Positions 1 to 9,380 of a stretch of DNA of 64,000 nucleotides are shown piece by piece (within the stretch, counting starts at the first letter, position 1; every line of letters starts with the position of its first letter). Both the position numbers and the translations under genes were made by a program. Under the pieces are notes generated by a model that saw only the letters and a list, made by a program, of their open reading frames with translations, ran no database searches and was not told where the DNA came from. Source of the stretch: Sipunculus nudus (Eukaryota; Annelida; Sipuncula; Golfingiida; Sipunculidae); the NCBI GenBank assembly GCA_026874595.1, contig CM049316.1:9846839-9910838 (forward strand), read 5' to 3'.

Positions 1-473
1 GAGATGGCAGGTCTGATTCTGGCATTAAATTATGAGTATTGAAATTTCTCAATTTTGGTGCATCTTTCATTATTTGGATAAAACCCTGTACAGTAACATA
101 TACAGCTGTGTCATTAATAATTGAACAACTTTCCCCCATTTTTCCAAATGTACTTTGTCCCAATATCTTTTTATTCTGTTAATAGAACTTTTAGCATTAA
201 AGATTAGAAATAATAAAAAATATACAGGAGTGGATATACATGGCCAAGAAATAAAGCTGTTGTTAACTGCCATTGACATAACAGCAGTAGTTATTTTGTA
301 ATATATAATCAGCAAAAGAACTATTAGGAGAAGCCGAAAAATCTTACAATGTGGCAAGATTAAATTGAATATCAATAAAACATAAGCAATGTGGAACGGC
401 TAAAAAAAATTAATGAACTCACAAAACCCTTACATGTAAAATGGCCATGGGAATGTAGGTATTAAAGTCTTAA
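1..473. other. AT-rich sequence, nothing recognised
   Basis: I see no coding similarity, RNA gene or repeat here. The open frames are short and biased by AT-rich composition. It runs directly into the (TA)n tract that borders the Penelope-like element. Confidence 0.5.

Positions 474-530
<57 letters not shown>
474..530. repeat. (TA)n microsatellite
   Basis: Uninterrupted TA dinucleotide run of about 57 bases. It abuts the 3' end of the Penelope-like element that follows on the minus strand. Confidence 0.97.
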
Positions 531-531
<1 letters not shown>

Positions 532-569
532 CTCTGGAGAAAAACAACACTGTTAATTCACAACAGTCT

Positions 570-597
570 GTTTCACGGGGTGCGACCCGATCATCAG
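570..597 (-). ncRNA. Hammerhead-ribozyme-like core at the element's 3' end
   Basis: On the minus strand CTGATGA (597-591) is followed by a 16-nt stem-loop (590-575, CGGG pairing with CCCG) and GAAAC (574-570), the order of the conserved core of a hammerhead. Penelope-like elements are known to carry hammerhead motifs in their terminal repeats. Against it: the base pair next to the core would be U-U, and I could not draw convincing stems I and III. I regard it as a remnant or a divergent form. Confidence 0.45.
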
Positions 598-687
598 GTG
601 AATGTGGTTAGAATGAAGCTTACGGCGTGGTTTGAAAAGCCGAGACTTTACGAGATTACGAGATTATGCTTTGTGCGATTCGGGTCG

Positions 688-1311
688 GGGGGGGGGGGGG
701 GGCACGTGAAAGACTGACACTGATCCTATTGTCCTCGGGTGCACAATAGGATTGGTCGGGGTACACGTGCGATACTGGAAAATAACAGGGCAGGGCAAAG
801 AGGTTATTCAAGTTGCAAATTTATTTATAATACAAAGATAATTACCAGGAAGCTCAATAAGCATATTGAACTGATTTCTAATAGGGTCTTGGAAGCAGTG
901 AACATATCGGTAGTATACATAAGATATGGTAAAAATATGATATGATAAAAATACACATATACTATGAAATACACAATATACAAGGCAAATATACAAATAT
1001 AAAATATAAAAGGCAAATATACTATACTATACTCATACCAAATGCAATCCACTCGGTAAACTCACCATGATATAGTGGTAACGCCATGTCCCTCATCACT
1101 GCAGAGCAGTGAGAGAACAACTACCTGAACAGGCAAGTCTGCCCAGCGGATCCTCGTTGGGGGGGGGGGGGGGGGGGGGTTAAGGGGGCACGCTGAAAAT
1201 TAGTACGAAAGCTAGGTTTTAAAATATTTCAGGGTGAATTTGTTTTGATGGCGGCACTTGGAGAGAATTTCAGCTCTTGAGTTCAACAATGATCCAGGGG
1301 GGGGGGGGGGG
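688..1311. repeat. Three poly-G runs
   Basis: Homopolymer G runs lie at about 688-702, 1159-1179 (21 G) and 1299-1311. All fall in the 3' part of the Penelope-like element, and one breaks its C-terminal coding region. They are candidate G-quadruplex formers and also likely places for assembly or length errors. Confidence 0.9.
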
Positions 1312-3319
1312 CGTTGCTATTATAAGTAGCTTTTCAGACAAGCAGAGATCACACTTCCTAGTCCCACAGAAGTAAGGTGCTGCCTTGGCAGATATTTCCC
1401 AGGAGAGCTTGTAATTGATATTGTTGTCTTTTAGTGACCAAATATGTTAGACAGTTCAGTATTTTTAGCGTGGGATCTGTTCCGAAAGGATTGCTTGTGG
1501 TTATTGTATCTTGTCTTGAAGTCCTTCAGTACACCCTATGTAGTGTTTCACGTCATTGTCTGTTCTAACTGTTGCCTTATAAACAATGCATTTCAGCTGA
1601 CATTGACCATTCATAGGACATTCGTCTTTTTTACGGCAGTTACATTGTTTGTGAGGTACATTCACAGCATTGTCAGTATTTAAAACCTTCATATTATGTT
1701 TGCTGATCAGGTTAGACATGTTGGGTAGACAGCTATAGCTAATTTTTTAATTGTTCCTGTTGAATAACCTGTGGTACCTGTTATGTTGAGGGAAGTGTTT
1801 TTCAACTAGTTTCATGAATTGTCTGCCAATGTTGGTTTTTACATGACGGCTGTAGGGTGGATTAAACCATATTATTTTCCTTTTCCTGTTTCTTTTACTT
1901 TTCACTGTGGGTTCAACATATTTTAAGCTTTCTGAGAACCCGCTTTTCGCTAAAGCTTTGTCATACATGGGTTTGGCTTTCATAAATAGCTCTTTATTGC
2001 AGGAGTTGTCAGATACACGTTTGCTGATCAACATAGGTATCTGCCTAATGATAGCTTGGGGGTGATTGGATTGTGCGTGGACATAGAGAGGTTCATTGTT
2101 CGGTTTTCTGTAAGGGTAGAAGATGTCATTTTGGAGGTCAAATGTTACGTCTAAGAAATCTGTGCCGGTAAGGTTAGTTTCAATGGTTATCTTTAACCCA
2201 ACATTGGAAAAGAGTTTGATCATTTTCTTACGGGTGCTGTCTGCTTTGGGTCCAGACATGTTGGGGAAACAACCTAAACCGTCATCACGATACAGGCCTA
2301 GAGCATTTTCACCAAATTCCTTTTTCAACATATCTAGGATGTATAAACCAACAATTTCGCATACTTCAGCGCCATCAAAGCTGCCCATGGTGACGTCAAA
2401 ACTAGTATGATCTTTTTTCACCCAGGTGTTACCGTTGCTAAACAGTAAGCTTTTCCTGCTGTGCAGGATGGTTTTGATAACATCCTCTGGAATGGAGACC
2501 ATGGTTGTGGCAAATTTTAGGGCTTTCATGAGAAGATCTTCTGTGATCGAGGGGTAAAAGTCAACAATATCAAACTTTATGAACTTAGATTTTTGTTTCA
2601 GTTTCAATTGCTTGAACCAAGATATTACCTGTGCGGTATTTTGCCACTGGTTGAGTTTGGTTTTCAGTCTCAGTTGGCTTTTAATTTTTTCCAAGTGCTT
2701 TTTGCTAATGATACCTATTTCAGATTTTGCTGGATTAATCAATCTGTACTTGGGGTTTTGTTCAAAATTATCCTTGTGGTCTTTCAAAGTAATGTAAGCA
2801 TTGCGCTCGGCCATGACTTCGATGCGGTCTGCTAGGTTAAGGGAACCGGCTATTTCTTTGGCTTCTGTATTGATATTTTTACAGATATTTTGTCTGCTTT
2901 TTTGTATGTCTTAGTGATGTTTTCTGTTAGGAGTTTATTGTAATATTCTTTCGGCATACTGTACAGGTTGGTGGTCTTATCTGCCTGTACTAGGAGATTG
3001 TCAGATTGTCTGATTGTTTTGATGTCATTGGCCATTTGTCTCTGGAATGCATTGTGTGAGTGCTGAAATTCAATGTTCCGGACCATTTCATAGATATCAC
3101 TTTCAAATGCCCTGAGGTGTTCGCTATGAGGGGGTGAGTATGTGGTTTTGAATCCATAGTTTTGTTTATCTGAAGTTTGACCAGGGTTTTCGAATGGAAT
3201 GCCTTCCATCGCATTCTCCGAAGTAGGCTTTCAACTTTACTTATCAGGGATTTGGTGTAGGACAGATTACTAGGGATGGGAATGTTTTTCAAAGAGTAGT
3301 TGAAGTTAGCTTTGTTCAT
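1212..3319 (-). pseudogene. Penelope-like RT-GIY-YIG polyprotein, frameshifted
   Basis: The protein would combine a reverse transcriptase and a GIY-YIG nuclease for target-primed insertion. Reading from 3319 the N-terminus starts MNKANFNYSLKNIPIPS. The frame shifts near 3210 and again near 2865. The RT core follows (about 2814-1747), with motif A (KFDIVDFYPSI), motif B (MGSFDGAEVCE) and motif C (YRDD) intact. After a stop near 1747, a CxC...C...C linker and the GIY-YIG core (IVYKATV...HYIG) lie at 1719-1501. Another shift near 1510 leads to RYNNHKQSF, and then, after further shifts, to CDLCLSEKLLI and finally to KCRHQNKFTLKYF, ending at a TAG at 1212-1214. All landmark motifs of the family are present but in at least four frames. 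The frame shifts and the poly-G run at about 1299-1311 inside the C-terminal part make function impossible. Confidence 0.85.
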
Positions 3320-3401
3320 TCTGTAGATGTTATAAGTTGAATTTCTGGACAGGGTGGGTTAACAAAAGTGCTCGACAACGTACCTGTCGCTGGAGCTGGA
3401 G

Positions 3402-3507
3402 TAGAAGGTAGTGTACCCTCCCATGTAAAGTGCTCTATGGCCTACAGACTAGGCTCTGGCCTAGTCTGTAGGCCATAGAGCACTTTACATGGGAGGGTAA
3501 CACTACC

Positions 3508-3512
<5 letters not shown>
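3402..3512. repeat. Long near-perfect hairpin at the 5' end of the Penelope-like element
   Basis: The left arm 3402-3454 and right arm 3459-3512 are reverse complements of about 53 bp, with a 4-nt loop and a single one-base bulge. The loop-proximal 40 or so bases pair perfectly. It sits between the start of the element's coding region and the (TA)n tract, which fits a fold-back (5' inverted) end made during reverse transcription. Confidence 0.95.

Positions 3513-3547
<35 letters not shown>
3511..3547. repeat. (TA)n microsatellite
   Basis: A TA run immediately outside the 5' hairpin of the Penelope-like element, matching the (TA)n at its other end. Confidence 0.97.
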
Positions 3548-3549
<2 letters not shown>

Positions 3550-3822
3550 TGTTATGAAGAAAAAGCCGTCCATTTGAAATTTGATGAGAAAATAAGGAAA
3601 AACAGCTGCCCAGATCTGGAAAACCAGACATTAGTAAACCTTAATTTGTAAAATACAAATAAGTCCTATCTTTTATCTAAGTTTCAGTATATCATTAAAT
3701 GCATCACAGTGCCTTGAAAATATCACTTATAAATAAACAGAATAATATTTGAATTTCTAAAATGAAAATCCTTAAAGAATTCTTGTGATACAACCAATAA
3801 AAAATAGTGGACTGAATATACC

Positions 3823-4912
3823 TTGTACAGAATGTGTAATACAAGCATATTTTTATACTTGGCTCAAAAATATGAAAAGAATAGAGACAATCATAAGATG
3901 ATTATTTGGGATTGGATATTTAAAGATAAAGGAATTCTGAACCTTTTGTTAAAATATGACTATAGTATTGAATTTGTACCAAAGCTTAACGTAAATACAA
4001 TGTTCATTCTGTACAACTCTCTTAAAAGCCTAGAATAAAGTAATTTACAGTAGAACTTTGATGCATGAAGTTATTTGGTTTAATGAATAAAGAGGCTCAT
4101 GCAGTAAAGTTTATTTCAGTAAGCGTTTGTATGAGGCAGGACTGAATTATGTTAGAGATTCGTTTAATGATAATGTAAATGTTGTGCCCTTCACCACATG
4201 GCGGATTAGGTAAGAGATCATGTTTGTATCTAGATATAGAGAGGATTAATTTAATAGAAGAAATTCCTGGTATTGCGTTTTGTGTATATGATAATGTTCA
4301 AGTATTAGGTCTGAATTTGAATTCCTGTAATTCAAAGCGCGTATATGAAATATTGGTTAGTTCGATAGATGCTACATGTAAATATATTTGGCCAAGAATT
4401 TCAAAATTTTCTGATGCAAGTAATTTTAATGAATTGGAGAAAGTCTTACAGTTAGCATTCAAAGTTTGTCTAGATACTACAACGAGATGTTTTCAGTTTA
4501 AGATATTGCACAACAGCTCAGCTAATAATTATTGGTTTAACAAATTTGGAATAAAAAACAATTGTGAACTTTTTCTGAAATTGGAGACTGAGACTGTTGA
4601 GCATCTTTCCTGGTCTTGTTCATGTGTTCAACAAATTTGGCAGCAATCAAAACCTATGTATACACAATATATGCTTTATTTTCTTTTGGACAGAAATGAT
4701 GTATTTTTCGGTAATCCTAATTCAGTGTTAGCTTTTATTTATTCATTATCTTTACCAAGTGCTACATTTATCAGAGAAGGCAACAAAATAATATTTTATC
4801 ATTAGACAGATTTTAAAAAATACCTAAATGATATACGAAATATTGTATTTTACATATGTTTGCAGAAAGGAAACACAGATCATTTCCATGACAGGTATTT
4901 TTTAAAGTTTTA
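3823..4912 (+). pseudogene. L1/Tx1-like LINE ORF2 C-terminal fragment
   Basis: Two open stretches (3823-4038 and 4179-4805) plus a frameshifted tail to a stop at 4912 resemble the end of an L1/Tx1-type ORF2. The diagnostic part is RCFQFKILH...NYWFNKFGIKNN...ETVEHLSWSCSCVQQIW, the W/Cys/His-rich segment that follows the RT domain. After 4790 the frame slips and continues KKYLNDIRNIVFYICLQKGN, typical of the extreme C-terminus. No RT core is left, so this is a dead 5'-truncated copy. Similar in type to the LINE at 39.6-41.3 kb. Subfamily is uncertain. Confidence 0.65.
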
Positions 4913-5366
4913 AACTTCCATGTATATTTTTAATATACATAGTATATATTAGTATGCTTATGTATATAAATATATGTTATCTGTTTGTTCTGTTTTGTTT
5001 AGTATGTAACTATGTATTATGACATTTGTACTCACAAACATGTATACAGGACAATATATGAAGATTTTCCTAGTCTATGTATTGTGTTTGGAAATAGATT
5101 TATTGTTAAAAGGGTATATATTTCTTGCTGTTTTGACTAAGTGCATTAGTCACAGGTCGATTATTTCTGAAAATTACCGAATATTGACTTAATTCCTAAG
5201 ACATACACAGGAAATATATCGAGGAACCTTTTTTTAAATATAGTTGTTTAGATATTAAGCAGCCTTGAAGTTTTACATTTAGGCTATCGATGGTAAAAGA
5301 AGGTTTCTGCTTGATTTGCTGGCTCAGGTGATGAGTCAACAGTAGCTCCATTTCCGCCCTCTGACA
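4913..5366. other. AT-rich sequence, possible LINE 3' UTR
   Basis: No coding signal. The first part may be the 3' untranslated region of the preceding LINE fragment; I could not find its end. Confidence 0.35.
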
Positions 5367-5470
5367 TTAAATATATTACAAATTAAGTATAAGGTTTTAG
5401 AAAATAAGGTATTATGTTTCTAGTATAAGTTAATTCTAAATCAGGTTTAGATATATTTCACAGTAAACTC
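5367..5470 (+). repeat. Dispersed repeat, copy 1 (partner at 25597-25690)
   Basis: About 100 bp starting AAATATATTACAAATTAAG is matched, with scattered substitutions and small indels, by 25597-25690 in the same orientation. The flanks differ. I do not recognise the family. Confidence 0.65.
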
Positions 5471-5547
5471 ATAAATGGAAGCAAAGTCTATAATTCAATT
5501 AATAATATATTTCATTTGCAATATATAAGTATTATTCTCTGAAAAAA

Positions 5548-5609
5548 GGGGGGGGGGGTGATTACATTGACCATACCCCCTTGCCGAAACGCGGGTCGGG
5601 GGGGGGGGG
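5548..5609. repeat. Paired poly-G runs
   Basis: Two short G homopolymers (about 5548-5556 and 5600-5609) separated by a C-rich stretch. No gene is associated. Confidence 0.8.
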
Positions 5610-6129
5610 TGTTATATACCCCGATCCCCCCTAAACTGACGCCCCATATTAAAGAAAATAAAGTATTTTTTACTCTTATCATTTATAACAAGACAACGGT
5701 TTGCCGTTATTATTTATATAAAGGACACGAATACTCAGTTCAGAGTTGTCATCGACAGGTGTCGCTGGTGTGATGGAAAAGGTTTATTTAGTGACATTCA
5801 CATTCACCCTTTCATAAATTTACTCGTGAAGTTTAACTTTGTGACATCATCTCGATTGCTCTCTCACGAGACTCATCAGAACAAAAAAAAACTATTCTGA
5901 TTGTACAGATTATACCTCAAAATTTGATTTTCCAGTGTATGTTACCCTCATCTCCGCAATAACCGTAAATGCATATCCTTTTATAAAATTTTAGTATAAT
6001 GAGTTGCTGACAGACAAACCAAGTAACCAAGCAAGAAAAGAACTATAAAATCTCTTGGCAGAGTTAAGATATATAAGACTGGTTGAGTTGTAGGATGGTC
6101 GAGACAGTTTCCTTTATGTGGAATGCCGT

Positions 6130-6246
6130 AACGCGATAACCTGAAGCAGTAACCTGACACGGTAACCTGACGCGGTAACCTGAAACGATGACCTGAAACG
6201 ATGACCTGACGCGGTAACCTGAGGCGATAACCTGACGCGGTAACCT
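6130..6246. repeat. 13-bp minisatellite, 9 copies
   Basis: Nine contiguous 13-bp units with consensus GACGCGGTAACCT (variants GAAACGATGACCT, GAGGCGATAACCT). The phase is exact from 6130 to 6246. Confidence 0.93.
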
Positions 6247-6261
6247 CAGATCCTTTCTTCA

Positions 6262-9200
6262 AATGACTATAAGACCATCCGAGGGACTGGCCAAATGAAG
6301 TCTTAATTCACAGATGGTCTTATTAGACAGGTTCGTTATAACGAATGAGAATGTTTTCAGTTCACTCAAGGGCGATCTTATAAGCCAGGTGGTCTTATTA
6401 GACAGGTGGCCTTTCAGACGGGTTCCACATGCTTTAGTCTCTTCCACAGACTACCCCCTTGGGGCGCATGTGAAGATCAGGTGAAGGCACTATTAGGTGG
6501 GTTTGTTATGTGTAATAAGATGCAATGCAGTCTGAACAGAGATTGGGCCTTGTGTGATTGGCTGGTGCTAAGTGTGACATCGCAGGCAAAATTAGGAAAT
6601 GACTTAAATCTTGCAACACATGTTGTTTATATTCTTCCCTGAAAATTTGGGACTGGCAGTATCAGAAATACTAGGCTTTTGATGAGATCTAGAATTTTTT
6701 GTCACAGGGGATTTCCCTGTGTGTGTTACGTCACTGGCGAGTTGACAGACTCATAGATGTGCCATAGACTTTTTATGGGCAGGTGTGCTCTATGATATTA
6801 TAGTGAGATTCAGAATACGTTTGCTTGACCTTGAAGAGGCTAGTATCTAAAGTAGAAGTAACGGCTGACCCGTGTATAGTAAAGCATTGACCTGGCGTCA
6901 GACCCAATCATCTATAGCCTTATTGCATATATTTGCGGCGTTGGTATCCAGTATCACAGATACCACAGCAGAAAAGGTTAAAAGAGTTCACGTTAGAACT
7001 TAAAACCCTTGCCAGGAAAAATCGTTTGGAATAAAGTATTGTGTTTATGACAGAGAAATTAATGATCGAGGGTAGGTAATAGTAATTATTTCGAATGACC
7101 AAGAACGATACCTGTTAGCCGAGATATATGACTTACTGCGGTGGAAACCGAATATGATATGTGACATTAAATATGGTTACCTAATTACTTCCTTCTTTGA
7201 CGCAGTATTCATAATTGATGCTGTAATAACGTACATGTCAAGCGCATTTTATTGGCTTCCGCCTGGGACACATATGCCCTCTGATTTGCTCACTGCAGTA
7301 AACATAACAGTATAATAGGGGACTTGCAACCTGTCACGACATCGGGACTGGTCCCTCTATCAAACAGGAGAAATGGTTTGTGCTTTGTGAGATAAAGAGA
7401 CATGCTGGTGTCATGTAGTAATTCCTTGTACGTCATATCATTTAATTGGATCAATTACATTCTTAACAAAAGAAAGCGCCATTGCGACGTTGAGAACGAG
7501 GAATTGAGAATTGAAAACGAGGCAGTGTACCGCAAACAAGATGTAATGATGACACTCACGCACGATGTCTGTAGCTGAAATAAACGTGGTTCACCTCAAC
7601 AAGGAGTTGTCATCTGTCTGTGGACTTTGGCACTGTTTTTGGTGATCTGAAGGGACCTTAGATCCCCACATGACAGTAGAAACGAGGATAGAGAACCAGC
7701 ATAAAACATCCTGGTCAACATACTTGAAAGCACAATCTTCATGCGTCGTGGCAACAACTTACTGTTCAAGTAAATTATGTGGGAGTTTCTAGTGAAAGTT
7801 TGAATAATACACTCACGTACCTAGGTAAAGATCAAAGTAAATATCATATAAAACCATATTGGATCATTTGTGTATAAATTATGTGCCCTGAGTAAGGTCT
7901 ATTTTCAGTTATTCAGTTTTTTTTAAAATGTTCTTCCAAGATAAACAACCGAGTAAATAATTAAATGACAGTTATAGAAATAATGCATGAGGAAAGGCTT
8001 ACAATAAACAAATTGTTAAAAATTACAGAGATACTTATCAAATCCTCCAAATTAATGCGGGCTCTTTCAAACCCCCATAAAGTCAGAGAAGTCAAGTCGA
8101 GTCACGAATGTTGGCTGACCCCTAAATTCAGTCACGTTTTATTCCAGCCAACCACATTTGTGTATTTAATTCGGCTGCGGACTTCAGATCTATGACTATG
8201 TCAGTCCGAGCGATAAAAGGAATTATTGGCGCGTCATCACTATGCACAGTTTGATTTGATCTGTGACAAATAGAAGAAACGACCTTATGGAATATGTCGA
8301 ATAGGTAGGCCACGGAGCGCATGAAACTGGACCGCAGTGCCAATGTGTCCCTGTCTCTGTAAGCTGGTCCCTGGTTACACGGGATTTTTTCCACCAGGTG
8401 TATGAATTATACCATTACATCATCACTGCTTACATCCTGGCACTCAACACAAAAGGCCTGTGTGTATCACAGAGCCACAACTTGAAATTGTCGTATTGTA
8501 AAGTCATTTCACACCATTGTATACATTTCAAAGCCTGAAATGTGTTACGCTCTTTACACAGCGCTTTACCTATAGGGCTACTACCTATATCGTAAGGCGC
8601 TGTTTGTTATGACCTCGTATCCTGAATTGCAACACCAGAGGGGAGCACTGTATTTTAGTCCAATCAGATAAGAACTTGTGCTGGAAGACAAAGCCAAGCG
8701 AGGAATACACGGAGCCAATCATATTCATTTCTTTTTGAGTGACAGTTCATCCCCAGCGTAACCGTCTGAACAGGCCACAGGCTCAGAGAGGATTGCCCCT
8801 GACGTGGTTTGCTTAGGGCCTTGGGCACATAGGATGCTCGGCCGGTGAGCTGTAATTCAAACGAAACGTAACAACAAAGGCTGCGTGCACACCTCGCTGG
8901 CTGGTTTCAGTTCTGCAGACAACAGATACATGGCTACGCTAACACAGTCATAATGTCATAATCGAATCGGTTGATGATGCGAGAATGCAGAGGGAGCAAT
9001 TTAAATTCGACCGGAAACTCGTCAAGCGGCGCTTGAAGCGCAGCACTGGGCGAAGTCAGGATGCCTGTCGAGTGTTTGTTTATTGGCATCTGATTGGCTG
9101 CTTGTCACATCATACGCACGTTTATTTCAGTGGACAACGAACCGCCATCTGGTGTCTAAATATATCATAAACGGTCAAAGCTGGCAGCGTGAAAATCAGT

Positions 9201-9380
9201 TGCTCCTTTAGAAGCGCAAGATTTCCGCTGCCTCGGGAGCGTAAAAATGTGTATTCATAGTGGTGTTCTCGACGCGGTTTTCATGAGGGGTATACATATT
9301 TCACACTTAATTAGTAAATGAACTCTTGTTCAATGTATTCCATTGCCATTTTTATTAGATTTTGAATCCGTTGAAGGTAC
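6262..9380. other. Unannotated 3.1 kb upstream of the receptor gene
   Basis: I find no recognisable coding exon, RNA gene or complete mobile element. A diverged direct repeat built around GGTCTTATTAGACAGG occurs at about 6315 and 6391. The last 500 bases are less AT-rich than the surroundings and could hold the promoter of the gene at 9381; no specific element can be supported. Confidence 0.4.

Larger units (their letters stand above)
531..3512 (-). mobile_element. Penelope-like retroelement, degenerate, near full length
   Basis: The minus strand reads as a Penelope-like element: N-terminal region, reverse transcriptase, Cys-rich linker, GIY-YIG endonuclease and C-terminal conserved tail, in the usual order. 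The 5' side is closed by a long hairpin (3402-3512), the 3' side by a hammerhead-like core (570-597), and (TA)n tracts abut both outer edges. The Cys linker before GIY-YIG and the YRDD catalytic box suggest a Neptune-like lineage; that placement is from memory of the family and would need a tree. Several frameshifts and poly-G runs interrupt the coding part, so the copy is dead. Confidence 0.88.
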
